A program made the translations under genes and the position numbers. This document shows positions 1 to 10,787 of a DNA stretch of 64,000 bases, piece by piece. The notes below the pieces were generated by a model. It saw only the letters and a list, made by a program, of their open reading frames with translations, ran no database searches and was not told the DNA's origin. This stretch comes from Ciona savignyi (taxonomy: Eukaryota; Chordata; Ascidiacea; Phlebobranchia; Cionidae): positions 266,851-330,850 of the forward strand of contig CH002537.1 of assembly GCA_000149265.1 (NCBI GenBank). Direction: 5' to 3'. The first letter of the stretch is position 1. Every line of letters starts with the position of its first letter.

Positions 1-1567
1 TAGTTCATGCCATCACACTGCAATGGTTCCAGAAAAGGATATTAAACATCGATGTTGCATTTTCACATTCACGCAGAGAAAACATAAATTTTACAAAGAC
101 ATCCTTTTCTAATAAGATGGTATGTGCAACCAATTTTTAACACAATTGAATGAAATAAAAAATTATCCCAAAACATTTCATCTTTTTATTAATATTTTAC
201 GAAAGCATAATATCAATTGAAAATACTGCAAAATATCAATACTGCTAAGCAGAGGTAAGCAGGTAAGTTACAAAAAGTAAATAATACATTGTCGTAGCAC
301 CAAAACAAATAGTAAATACAGAAATACTAAAATATGACAACAATATTTTGTAACATATTTTAATTAATAAAACAAAAGGCTGTACTATGGGTGTTAACAC
401 AATAAAAATACAAATACTAGTGATTAAAAGTTTAAAGTAACTTGTTTGCGCTTAGTATAAAAACAACATTAGACAATGCTTTATCAAAGTGTGTGCTTTA
501 ATAATTTTATTCTTTCATAGGTAGCCCATAATATGAAATGGGAAGAAGGGAATAATATGTTTCTATTGTGTTAGTAACAAACACTAAGTATTAATTTAAA
601 CAAAGCGTTTGACGGAGTACAGGTAATAACTGATTCAGTGTGCCACAAATGCAGTAGAAAAATATCACTTGGAAATATATATGAAATGTGATGTTAAAAA
701 AACACTTATTTAATATAAATAAATAGAATAATATAGCGCACATTTAACATAAATAAATAAAACATATTTATAATGCGGAAAACATGGCATTTGTCATAAT
801 ATCCGCAATTTCAGAGTATTAAAATTTAAAAGGCAGCATTTTTATTCAATAAGAAAGTATTAAATGGCAGCAGACTTTTTCAAAGGAAATAATGTTTGCA
901 CTGGGAGAGCAGAGGCGGGAAATAAGGAAACCAGTATGGACCAAATAAACCTGACACAGTTCACATGATAGCGTGAATACTAAACAGACCTTTAAGAAAG
1001 ATAAGAAATAGAAAAATACCGCAAAAGTACATTGGTACCTGTTAATGGCACAAAACTTTAAAAAGACATGTTGATTAGACTAGTACCGATAACTAAAAAA
1101 AATTCGATTTACTTTTTTTGTAATCAGGAATGGATATATGAAATCTTGTTTTATAAAATGTACCATTAACTTACATTTTAGTGGTTGCTGCCTGTAATAA
1201 TGTTATTGGTACATTGTAAATTAATATAAAACGGATGGTCATTTATACATCGTATAAACTACCTTGAGTTCATTAAGTATGAAACATTACTGGCCTAATA
1301 TTATAATCGACTTAGTCTTTTTCATTTTACACATTTCTTAGTTAACAAAGCTAAGTTGTAAAATAGTATTAGACCAATATTCATCTAATTAGTTAGAAAA
1401 TTGTTACAGAAAAGTTGCAACAACAACAGTTTATCAAATAAATTGAAATATGTAAAATTATAAAAGTTGTTCCATTAATGGAAAATAGAGATACTGTAAG
1501 TATCATTGAATTAAATACAAACAAACATAGTATACGTAAATATAGTCTGACTCCTAAAATTGGCCTG
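1..1567. other. AT-rich flank downstream of the sulfotransferase
   Basis: No coding region or recognisable repeat is seen here. It is the 3' side of the minus-strand sulfotransferase gene, so part of it should be its 3' UTR. Several AATAAA-like hexamers on the minus strand could serve as poly(A) signals, but none can be singled out by reading. Confidence 0.5.
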
Positions 1568-2587
1568 TCATGGTTTTGGTAGGAGGGTTTTGATGTGTAA
1601 TTGCGCTTTGACATTGTTAAAAATTGCTTTTGTAAAATTATAAAAATCATATTCAAGTGTTAACCGCTTCTTTAGTACTACAACAGCTTCATCAGATATT
1701 GGTTCCTTTCCGATGGTAGACGTGTTCATGTTTGGCGCGCCTTGTAACCCCTTCCATATCTCAAGGGCACCAGCGAAATGATGTGGCAATAGTTTCTCAA
1801 ATACCCGAAGAGAGGCTTCAAAATCTTCCAGCAGACCAACTGCTAAATAGTTCTCAATAAGGTGTTTCTTTGCTCGATTCACACTTTCAGGTATTGGAAA
1901 CTTGCACATGTGATCCTGTCCGCAAAAATATGGTGTGATGTACCACATTTTGGAAATCGAACATTCATAATGGTTAGTTAAAATACAATCGCTGATACTC
2001 ATTTCCTTTTCACCTCGTTTCCAAGGTTTTCCTCGGCGACCATATGCACTCCTTGCATCCCCAAACCGCTTAAAATAATACTGCGACTTAAACCGTTCAA
2101 TTGGATCTCTAATCACATTGATGTATAAAGGTGGACTTTGCCCGAACTTTTGAAAATTGATAAAATGAATATGCCGCGAATATAGCATTGGCTGCTTTAA
2201 GCTTTGAATCAATTTTACTTCAGATTTTATGTCCAATATATTTGGTCTCGTCATGTTTGAGACTACAGATGCATAGAAGTTGAATTTATTTTTCTTAGCA
2301 AGAGCAGTTATTATGTTATGCATTGATCGGCTTCCACATTTACCCACACGGTTGTAGACGATTCTTGAGAAATATCGGTCATCGTAATTCAGGAACTCTG
2401 CTTTACCTTCAGTATTGCTTGTATTTGTATTTTCCAATGAACTGCTTAAAAACTCAGAATTTCGAGGATTGTAGGCTGGATAATGACTGTATTTTGCATT
2501 GGTCGATAGTCCATACAACAAAAAACACAAGGTTGTGGAAGATGCAATGGTGACAAATACAAGGACTTTTTGCAATTGCGGTTTCAT
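1568..2587 (-). CDS. UST: Uronyl 2-sulfotransferase (single exon)
   Basis: A 339-residue type II Golgi membrane protein predicted to transfer sulfate from PAPS to the 2-O position of uronic acid in chondroitin/dermatan sulfate. Residues 8-27 form a signal-anchor helix. The 5'-phosphosulfate loop is at 79-88 (YNRVGKCGSR), a possible catalytic His lies in RHIHF at 138-142, and the 3'-phosphate motif is YINVIRDPIERF at 155-166. IRDP followed by YYFKRFGD, and the Cys pairs around 201-228, are typical of the HS2ST/UST family. The GKCGSR form of the first loop favours UST over heparan sulfate 2-O-sulfotransferase, whose loop reads PKTGS. Length is close to, slightly shorter than, vertebrate UST, with a shorter acidic tail. 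The ATG is the first in frame and directly precedes the membrane helix. No intron interrupts the frame. A splice-like acceptor lies 13 bases upstream of the ATG. Confidence 0.9.
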   Translation of the reverse strand: MKPQLQKVLVFVTIASSTTLCFLLYGLSTNAKYSHYPAYNPRNSEFLSSSLENTNTSNTEGKAEFLNYDDRYFSRIVYNRVGKCGSRSMHNIITALAKKNKFNFYASVVSNMTRPNILDIKSEVKLIQSLKQPMLYSRHIHFINFQKFGQSPPLYINVIRDPIERFKSQYYFKRFGDARSAYGRRGKPWKRGEKEMSISDCILTNHYECSISKMWYITPYFCGQDHMCKFPIPESVNRAKKHLIENYLAVGLLEDFEASLRVFEKLLPHHFAGALEIWKGLQGAPNMNTSTIGKEPISDEAVVVLKKRLTLEYDFYNFTKAIFNNVKAQLHIKTLLPKP

Positions 2588-2595
2588 TCTTACTC

Positions 2596-2625
2596 AGCTC
2601 CTGCTAAAACATTAAAGGATACAAA
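2596..2625 (-). promoter_or_regulatory. Splice or trans-splice acceptor just upstream of the UST start
   Basis: On the minus strand a pyrimidine-containing stretch ends in TTTTAGCAG, with the CAG at 2601-2603, leaving only 13 bases before the ATG. This fits either a 5' UTR intron or a spliced-leader trans-splice site, which is common in ascidians. Which one applies cannot be decided from sequence alone. Confidence 0.4.
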
Positions 2626-3160
2626 ATGTTTGTACATGAACCATTCATTTAAGAAATTTTAAGTATTTCAAAATTGAAAGCAAATGTCAACAGGGCATGC
2701 AGTTTCCCTCCTTAATGCTTTCCCGCTTTCACTCCTTTAAGTTTTCCCCATGTCAATATAGTTCTAATAAAGGTGATAGAAACTAGGTCCACTAAAAGTG
2801 TAAAGACATAATGTCATACTTGTATAATTAAAGCTACCATAGTTATCAACCTTCAATATAAATAAACATTAACAAAAAAATAAAATAAATAAAAAAACAA
2901 AAGAGAGTAAAACAATAAAACTGTCTCTCCAGACACTGATCAATCTTAGCAGACTCAATCACCCATGACAGATAAAGATAAATAAGACAAAATTTAACAA
3001 TAGAGGTCCCTTTTTCAAAATGATAACGTAACCATTCTTATCATTAACCGGTACTTTATTTTTTTAAAGATTATACGTAGACGAATTTATATACATATTT
3101 TATATTTATCGGTAAGTCGTGTATTTTACGTCACAATGAAGTCAAATTTAAATCTAGTCA
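2626..3160. other. Intergenic, no gene seen
   Basis: AT-rich DNA upstream of the sulfotransferase gene, with A-rich low complexity around 2860-2930. It should hold the UST promoter, but no distinct TATA or other element could be assigned. Confidence 0.4.
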
Positions 3161-3430
3161 GGCCGATTAGCTTGACGGTTTCGTGCGTCGCCTTTCAGCC
3201 GGTTGTAGGTTCGAAACAAGTCGCTAGCGAGTCGGTTGTGTTGTTGAGCATGGCACTTAAACGGGCATTGTTCAAATCCAGTGGAATATTGGCGTCTAAC
3301 AAATAAATGATCCACAATACACTGCAATAGGCCCGATAACCCGATGGTTGGGTCGAGGTAATCTGACGATGGCCAATGTGTTAACACCCCTTGCGTTTTT
3401 CCAGTTATGGTGATAAACATGAATATATCC
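3161..3430 (+). mobile_element. tRNA-headed composite SINE, plus orientation
   Basis: Starts with a tRNA-like head (B-box-like GGTTCGAAACA), then the shared body (TTGTG, GGCACTTAAACGG, CACTGCAATAG, ATCTGACGAT) and ends GATAAACATGAATAT. It matches the other copies in this window over its whole length but is diverged. Ciona is reported to carry a composite tRNA-derived SINE (Cics-1). Identity with that family is likely but not checked. Confidence 0.8.
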
Positions 3431-4376
3431 AACCATAACCTAGTAAAAAAATAAGACTAGATTTTTAGAACCATATGAATTCTGGCAGAAGAATCGGATA
3501 TAAAAACTGCTTCTTACGATATCGACATAAAACTACAGGATATTTACCACGTTTGAACTAGCACTATTTTTAAAACCCCCGTTGAGTGCCGGCTATATTT
3601 TTGTTTTCTGCTATTTTACAATTAGTAAATCTTATATATTCATATAGTTTTTTCTGTCGATATTTTTCTGCCATACTTTTCTGCATGGAGTAACCATTGG
3701 TTTATCTTATTCAATGTGTATACAAATGTTTCTGCAGGCAGAAACTTTTGACGAATCGGATGCAGAAACTAATGGGTTCCCGAGTTACCAATCGAAACTG
3801 TTGCGGGTGTAGCAACGTTCCGCCAGATCCTTATGATCTTACGGCTGACGATAAGTGATCACTTGCTCTCATGCACCTAATCTCAGTTTGCAGCCAGTAA
3901 ACCTCCCAGTGATATTTATTTTGTGGAATATCGGTTAAAATGGCTCTGTGCAAAAGGGTGCTAACCCCTGGTATACACAAACGCTTCGACGGAATGTAGA
4001 TGATTGCAACAACCGCCGAAGCGTTTGTATGACCCATGCGATTCTACTATCGTATATCAAGGCTGTAGTGTTTCTTTTTAGGATTAAAGAGTAGATTTGC
4101 TGGCAATCTTTAGCTTGGCGAAAATGGTTCATTTACTTTTATTTTGCAGCAAGTTTTATGTGCCAAGAACCGTTTTATTATTGCCAACGAGGTCGCGTGC
4201 CGACGCTCATAACCCAGAGATATTTGACCATCTGCGATGATCCAAATGTTCCCTGCTTTCGTAAGTTCATTAACTGTTCAGCGAGTCTTGCGCAGCACCT
4301 GTATGTAGCAAATGGATAAAATGACTTTTCGGTACTTTCCAAAAAATCTTGATCATAATCAAGAAACCTTTATAGA

Positions 4377-4490
4377 ATATTGATGTTTTATCTCCATGAA
4401 CTAGTGAAACTAAAGAGAGAGAGTTAGCGGCTAATCCCTTGTGCTCGCCGTCGGGTCACCGGAGCTATTGCAATATCTTGTATGAAGAAG
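4377..4490 (-). mobile_element. Diverged SINE tail inside the left arm
   Basis: Minus-oriented fragment recognised by GCCGTCGGGTCACCGGAGCT and ATTGCAATATCTTGTATG, equivalent to the SINE body. The same fragment recurs in the right arm at about 8820-8955 in the opposite orientation. Confidence 0.55.
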
Positions 4491-4528
4491 ACAAAACGAC
4501 CTTCGTTTTGGGTTACTAACAATAGGTT

Positions 4529-4695
4529 CAGTGATGGGATTCAAAATTTTAAGAACAGGTTCTCTTTTGTATCGTACTTACTAACAACAGGTTCCCTAAA
4601 AGGTCTAATGTCTGTAAAAAGTCAAGAATCGGATCGGTGATTATCCCGACGTTCCAAGAACGGGTTCGACCGAACCCTCTTGAATCCCATCACTG
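4529..4695. mobile_element. Short inverted-repeat element (MITE), left copy
   Basis: Bounded by CAGTGATGGGATTCAA and its reverse complement TTGAATCCCATCACTG, giving a 167-bp element with 16-bp terminal inverted repeats of hAT-like style. No clear target duplication is seen. Confidence 0.65.
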
Positions 4696-4983
4696 TATAA
4701 GCTACCAAATTAATGTACAAGGAAGTACCGCTAATTTATGGATTGATGTTGCAGCAAGCATTTACCACATTCGTTAACATTACTCACGATAACTTATTTA
4801 TTTTGCAGAGCCTTACAACATTGTTAAACTGTAAACCTTGTTCAAACGACGCTGCAGGAATAAAGCGGAATTAAAAACAATTTGTGGTTTGTCTATATTT
4901 CCGGATTGGAAAGGAATATTAGCTTTACCTTTCTAAGAAAGTTGAACATGCAAATACGCGGATCAGAAAAAAAATTAATTAAA

Positions 4984-5265
4984 ATAGGATATAATAGGAT
5001 ATTCATGTTTATCCCCGTAAATAGGAAAAACAAGGGGGTTAACACATGGGCAATCGTCAGATCACCTTGCGCCCACCATAGGGTTATTGCAGTGTGTTGT
5101 GTAATTGAGACAGTCCTTCATTTTGGTAGAAACCATTAATCCGCTGGGTTTAGGCAATGTCCGTTAGGTGCCTTACCCAAGGACACAACCGACTAGCTAG
5201 CGATCAGTTTTGAACTGGCAACCTTGCGGTTGAAAAGCGCCGCACTAAACCACCAGACTAACCGG
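4984..5265 (-). mobile_element. tRNA-headed composite SINE, minus orientation
   Basis: Near full length, from the AGGATATTCATGTTTATCCC tail at the left to the tRNA-like head ending CACCAGACTAACCGG at the right. The 8131-8315 copy is its inverted-repeat partner. Confidence 0.8.
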
Positions 5266-6290
5266 AAGGAAATAACGCAGTTTGCCTAGAGAAACCCCCC
5301 AAAATGGAATAAGCGCACCAGGGTAGAAAACTAGAATACGAACAAAAAAGATATGTACGCCGCATAAATTATCTTTCTCCCTTTTCCGGAAAATCCAAAA
5401 CCACTGAAAATAGCGGCCAGTCTCATTTACCCTCCATTTAAAAATGAAGGACATTGCCAATTGGGTTGAATCTTCTGGAGGTGTTAGCTTTTACGGTTTA
5501 TATTTAAAGTGGTAGCTTTGTAGTGATTTACCCAAAGAAAATTCCCGACGGACCCAAAAATAAAGACATGACACCATTTTGCGAATATTTTTTTTAACAG
5601 CCGTTGTTTCGGGACTAGTAGGTATATTTCAATTAAAATTAAATTAAAAGTTGCATAGACTAGTAAATGAATAATTATTACCTAGGAAAAAACTGGAAAA
5701 CGTACAAATGGAGTCTATACAAACGCCAAGTTACCACAGAAAATCTCTTAAATTATAATATGTATAATTAGATGCAAGACACTATAACCAGATATATAAA
5801 ACAGCTAAACATGTATAAATCAACACAAATTGATAGTGCATATTAGTAAACAAAAATTTAAAGGCAATTCCATACCCAGCATAACCATTTTCCGGGGAAA
5901 CTCCTTAATATGCACCAAACCGCACTCAAACCAGTGATCAGTCTGCGTTAATGCCCTATAATAACATAATTAAAATGAACAAATGAGTTTAACTTTTTAA
6001 AGGTGTAATATGTTATAGTTTAGACTATTTTGGCAAATCAGGGAAACTCCGGTCATGCCCGAAAGGATTATTGTTATACATTTAATAAAAGGACTATTAA
6101 TTTTACATTCAAAAAAATGTAAAAAAGTATAAAACGAACTCCAAAAATATATTTAAAATATACTAGTTTACCGTGGAAATCCCGTAAAGATACAATAAAC
6201 TATCCATTATAATAGTCACACAACCGCAGCACATTAATACATAATTTTGATTTAAACAAATATAGCCTACAGACATCTAATCTAATTTGT

Positions 6291-6583
6291 CCTGTCGGTT
6301 AGTCTGGCGGTTAAGTACGCCGCCTTTTATTCCAAAGGTTGCAGGTGCGATACTGGTTGCTAGCTAGTCGTTTGTGTTCTTTGGCAAGGCACTTTATGGA
6401 CATTGCCTGAACCCAGCGGAATAATGGGTCCTAACAAATTAAAGGAAACGTGTCTATCATATACAACACACTGCAATAGCTCCGGTAACACGACGATGGA
6501 CGCGAGGTGATCTGACGACTGCCCGTGTGTTAACCCTCTTGGTTTTCACCATTTACGGGGATAAACATGAATATCCTATCCTA
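6291..6583 (+). mobile_element. tRNA-headed composite SINE, plus orientation
   Basis: Full-length copy: head with GGTTAGTCTGGCGGTTAAG (A-box region) and GCAGGTGCGATACTGG (B-box region), body, then ATGAATATCCTATCC. Confidence 0.8.
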
Positions 6584-6590
6584 ACAAGAA

Positions 6591-7162
6591 AAAATACATT
6601 TATTAAAATATCCCCGAAAAGCACGCAATAATACAAAGAAATCTTTGTTTCTATTGTTTTTGTTTTTTAATAAACCAACATAAATACTTTATTAAGAAAA
6701 CAAGGATATCAAATTAGGATTGGTACCTCCGAACCCCATTAGTTTCTACTTGCTGAAACAAACGTTGTACTCTTTGTATAAGATATATCATAGCGGTCAG
6801 GAAGGCATTTAAAAAATACAGAAATCAAGTTTGGATATTTTTCCTTTCAGAATCAAACGTTATACACTTTATATAAGATATACCAAGGGTGATGAGGTAG
6901 CCAGGAAATCCGATCGTTTTAGCATGCAGAAAATACGTACACGCTTAACAAGGGTTCTAAAATAGTAGTGTTTCACACGTGGTTGGCGCTCTCTAGTTTA
7001 CACAGATTTTAAAAGTGTATATATTTTCTTTTTTTTATGTGCAAGCAGATATTGCTGTATACTTAAATTAATATTTAAAATAAAATATCGGTTATATAAC
7101 TATACATGGTAGCTGCCTTAATAGGAGTTACCGCTTTACCAAGTTTAAATCAGCTTAGTATG
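6591..7162. other. Spacer between the inverted-repeat arms
   Basis: No gene. The part at about 6725-7010 contains a diverged copy of the transposon end module seen elsewhere, ending CACACGTGGTTGGCGCTCTC followed by TAGTTT (compare 12540-12562 and 22360-22375). Confidence 0.5.
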
Positions 7163-7307
7163 TAGGATAGGATAGATAATTTATGTTTATCCCTATGGAT
7201 GGGAAAACCAAGGTTAACACACGGGCAATCGTCAGATCACCTTGCGCCCACCGTCGGGTTACTGGAGCTATTGCAGTGTGTTGTATATGATAGACACGTT
7301 CCTTCAT
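7163..7307 (-). mobile_element. Truncated SINE, minus orientation
   Basis: Has the TAGGATAGGAT tail and body up to the GACACGTTCCTTCAT stretch. The tRNA head is missing. It is the inverted partner of 6291-6583. Confidence 0.75.
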
Positions 7308-8130
7308 ATGAATACTTTTGCAACTTTTTAAAGATTGTTAATTGGTAATGAATGTCTGTATATTTGTTTAAATAAAATTTCTGTATTAATATACTGCGGT
7401 TGTGTGACTATTGTAATGGATAGTTGTTTGTATCTTTACGGGATTTTTACGGTAAACTGCTATATATATTCAAATAGAATTTTGGGGTTTGTTTTATACT
7501 TTTTTACATTAATTTTTAAATTTAAAATCATTAGACCTTTTTAATTCTAAGATATCGAAAAACAAAAAAAATCGACCATAAATGGTTTTAAATGTATAAC
7601 AATGATATTTTAGGCATGGATGGAGTTTCCCTAGCGTGATTTGCTAATATTGTCTAAATTTTATCATCTTACACCTTTAAAAAGTTAAACTCATTTGTTC
7701 ATTTTAATTTGATATTATAGAGCATTAAAGCAGACTGATCACTGGTTTGAGTGCGGTTTAGTGCAGAAGGGATTTCCCCGGAAAATGGTTATTCTGGGTA
7801 TGGAATTGCCTTTATATTTTTGGTTTTCGGAAATCCACTATCAATTTGTGTTGGTTTATACCTGTTTAGCTGTTTTATATATCTGGTTATAGTGTCTTGC
7901 ATCTAATTATACATATTATAATTTAAGAGATTTTCGGTGGTAACTTGGCGTTTGTAGAGACTCCATTTGTACGTTTTCCAGTTTTTTTCTAGGTAATAAT
8001 TATGCATTTACTAGTCTATACAACTTTCAATTTAATTTTAATTAAAATATACCTACCAGTCCCGAAACAACGGCTTTTAAAAAAATATTCGCAAAATGGT
8101 GTCATGTCTTTATTTCCTTCGGTAAATCAC

Positions 8131-8315
8131 CTAACGGACATTGCCTAAACCCAGCGGATTAATGGGTTTTACCAAAATAAAGGACGGTCTCAATTACACA
8201 ACACACTGCAATAGCTCCGGTAACCCGACGGTGGTCGCAAGGTGATCTGACGATTGCCCATGTGTTAACCCCCTTGGTTTTCCTATTTACGGGGATAAAC
8301 ATGAATATCCTATCC
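8131..8315 (+). mobile_element. 5'-truncated SINE, plus orientation
   Basis: Begins abruptly at CTAACGGACATTGCC and runs to ATGAATATCCTATCC. The head has been lost together with the segment deleted from this arm. Confidence 0.75.
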
Positions 8316-8613
8316 AATTCAATTTTAATTAAATTGCCTTTTCCTGATCCGCGTATTCGCACGTTTAACTTTCTTAAAAAGCTAAAGCTAATATTCCTTT
8401 CCAATCCGGAAATATCGACAAAAAAACAAATTGTTTTTAATTCTGCTTTATTGCTTCGGCGTCGTTACACCAATGTTTACAGCTTAATAATGCTGTAAGG
8501 CTCTGCAAAATAAATAAGTTATCGTGAGTAATGTTAACGAATGTGGCAAAAGCTTGCTTCACGTGAATCTATACATTAGCGGTACTTCTTGTACATTAAT
8601 TTGGTAGCTTATA

Positions 8614-8789
8614 CAGTGATGGGATTCAAGAGGTTCGCATGGGTTCGGTCGAACCCGTTCTTGGAACGTCGGGATAGTCACCGATCCGATTCTTGCTTTT
8701 TTACAGACATTAGACCTTTTAGGGAACCTGTTGTTAGTAAGTACGACACAAAAGAGAACCTGTTCTTAAAATTTTGAATCCCATCACTG
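8614..8789. mobile_element. Short inverted-repeat element (MITE), right copy
   Basis: Terminal inverted repeats CAGTGATGGGATTCAA and TTGAATCCCATCACTG. It is the mirror copy of 4529-4695, so the element was present before the arms arose. Confidence 0.65.
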
Positions 8790-9553
8790 AACCTATTGTT
8801 AGTAAGCCAAAACGAAGGTCGTTTTGTCTTCTTCATACAAGATATTGCAATAGCTCCGGTGACCCGACGGCGAGCAAAAGGGATTACCCGTGTGATGATG
8901 ATAACTCCCCTTTAGTTTCACTAGTTCATTGAGATAAAACATGAATATTCTATAAAGGTTTCTTCATTATGATCATAATTTTTTTTGAAAAGTAACGAAA
9001 AGTCGTTTCACCCATTTGCTACATACAGGTGCAATAAAAAATTATATGCAATTAAAGTCTCGCTGGACAGTTAATTAACTTACTGAAGCAAGGCATACTT
9101 GGACTATAGCAGATGGTCGAATATGTCTGCTGGGATATGACCGTCGGCACGTGACCTATTGGGCAGTAATACGCCGGGTTCTGGCACATAAAACTTGCTG
9201 CAAAATAAAATTAAATAAAGCATGTTCGCCAAGCTCGTTGTAAAGTCGAAGCGTTTGTGTATACCAGGGGTTAGCAACCTTTTGCAATTACAGATCTATT
9301 TTAACCGATATTTCACAAAATAAAATCCCTAAAAGCCGCAAACACTAATTCTATTTTTTTAATAATAAAAGAAAAACAACACTGTCTAAGATAAAGACGC
9401 TAATTTACTTCTGGTTGTTTAACTTTTGCATGGATATTGAACATATTAATCGCTATATATTGTAGCAATTAAATTAATTATTAAAAGCCGTATACTTTCA
9501 GTTTAAAGTGTCTTAAAATACACTTTGTATGGGCGTATCCAGAGTGACAGGCA

Positions 9554-9723
9554 TTATACAAAGACCGGAGAAACATTATTCTGGGTGCATTCGAAACTGA
9601 AAACCAAAAATAATTTATCGATTTTTAGACGTTTTAGTTAAAGTTACCTGTCACGGTTTGTATATTGGCATCGTTTTGTCCACATAGCATCATTTCAACG
9701 AAAAGTAGAATTATTGTCTTCAT
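9554..9723 (-). CDS. Possible tiny secreted peptide (two exons, 39 aa)
   Basis: On the minus strand an ATG at 9723 opens a short hydrophobic leader (MKTIILLFVEMMLCG) followed by QNDANITNRD, which contains an N-glycosylation sequon. The exon ends at 9647 with a good donor (ACAG|GTAACT). An acceptor (GGTTTTCAG) at 9597-9599 would remove a 50-bp intron and add a 14-residue end with one Cys, stopping at 9554-9556. TTTCAG lies two bases before the ATG, which suits a trans-splice acceptor. The predicted product is a signal peptide plus a mature part of about 24 residues. No family is recognised. It may also be the first exon of a longer gene whose remainder was displaced by the neighbouring inverted repeat, or a chance ORF. 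Confidence 0.3.
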
Positions 9724-10322
9724 GGCTGAAACTAGGATATTGAACCAGAGATAAAACACAACCGTATGGTAGTATAAGTCTGATCAAACTGAAGCAGCAA
9801 AGATACAAATAGGAAACAATCTGTGGTGGGAACTTTGAAACTGGAGTAGAAACCAATGACTAAAATAAAACTGGAGATTATAATAATGATTGGGCTATCA
9901 TTTTCTATGGTAAGAACCATGACTGCAGTATCCGCCAGATAGTTACTGTAAAGATAGTTGTCGAACTATGGGAATTGTACAAAGGTCATTATATAACTCA
10001 GCTCATGACTATAAACTTGCTGTGACGTTAAATACAAGATTGATCGGTTGCACATATTTAAATCATTCTTCAATCCCGTTTGTTTTTATGCAGTCCGTGA
10101 AAAGTACTAACCAGTGTGTTATTTTCAATGTTGTGGGTTTATACTTTTATTTTTTATTAACATGACATAATAAAAACATTAGCTTAATTTAAATGGTCCA
10201 ACTACATTTATTAACTGCACATGCAATCTCATTCACATGAATTCGTTGTGGTATTGCGTCAGCTTAACTAATTATATAATCATAGAACTTGGGAAAATAA
10301 TAACCCTAAATTCATTTAAGAA
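9724..10322. other. No gene seen
   Basis: AT-rich DNA with short open frames that have no splice or homology support. Confidence 0.4.
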
Positions 10323-10422
10323 GCAAAATTTTGTTTCTAGAAACGAAAATTTTAGCCGAGAAACAAAAATTTTGTTTTCAGAAACAAAATTTTCATTCTA
10401 GAAACGAAAATTTTGTTAAAAA
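10323..10422. repeat. Short tandem palindromic repeat
   Basis: About four variants of an AAATTTTGTTTCTAGAAAC-like word, alternating orientation around AAAATTTT cores. Low-complexity, self-complementary DNA with no coding content. Confidence 0.7.
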
Positions 10423-10525
10423 AGTAGCATGTGCAATATAAATAAATGGAGCTAAAGGTATAAAATGTAGATAGAAATCAAGAAAATCGTTGTTGTCGTC
10501 GTCAGTTGTGTTGCATATCTGCCGG

Positions 10526-10787
10526 CTACTGGTCCGGACAACGACATGCGTACGGCAGGCGTATACCGGCACTTGTCGCGTTCCGTGTTGTGATATAGAT
10601 TCGGCGGAATTCGGGCTGCGATTTTTCGACTCTCATTCTTCCACGTTCTTTAAAGATGCAATATCCACATAGAACATGGTGCATCGTGTTGTGTTGGTTG
10701 AAATTACGACATTGATATTCCGCTTCTCTCCATTGCACAGTGACATATGTTCTCCTTTCTTCATTGTCGCAATACTCGTCGAGAAAT
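10526..10787 (-). CDS. Terminal exon of a cysteine-rich, cystine-knot-like protein (partial)
   Basis: A minus-strand exon opens after the acceptor AATTTTCAG (10788-10796) and runs 86 codons to a TAG at 10526-10528. No ATG is needed, because the frame is open from the splice site (phase 2, one base completes a codon). The peptide carries six Cys: one near the start (DEYCDN), one in YQCRN, two in LCGYC and a closing ACRC three residues from the end. A CxC preceded by a hydrophobic strand at the extreme C-terminus is the layout of secreted cystine-knot or IL-17/Spatzle-type ligands. ERRTYVTVQWREAEYQC is loosely reminiscent of an IL-17 core. This is only a pattern resemblance. GC content is higher than in the flanks, supporting real coding. 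Upstream exons, which should include a signal peptide, were not found and may lie beyond the transposon at 11.2-12.6 kb. Confidence 0.45.

Larger units (their letters stand above)
3888..6590 (+). repeat. Left arm of a large inverted repeat
   Basis: This arm reads as the diverged reverse complement of 7163-9336. Anchors from outside inward: GCTAACCCCTGGTATACAC (3961-3979) pairs with 9259-9278; a 167-bp MITE (4529-4695) pairs with 8614-8789; a minus SINE (4984-5265) pairs with 8131-8315; the stretch around 5870-5960 pairs with 7730-7815; CACACAACCGCAG near 6218 pairs with 7395-7410; and a plus SINE pairs with 7163-7307. The arm carries segments absent from its partner, including about 5170-5530 and about 4000-4120. 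Confidence 0.8.
7163..9336 (-). repeat. Right arm of the large inverted repeat
   Basis: Diverged reverse complement of 3888-6590. It lacks the tRNA head of the central SINE and a segment of about 350 bp present in the left arm, so it is shorter (about 2.2 kb). Its outer end is around GGCTTTTAGGGATTTTATTT on the minus strand. Confidence 0.8.

Noticed and set aside
4882..5139. 85-aa ORF, and similar ORFs at 8159-8404, 17672-17890, 19689-19889 and 56660-56914
   Set aside because: These are translations of the composite SINE, which explains their mutual similarity.
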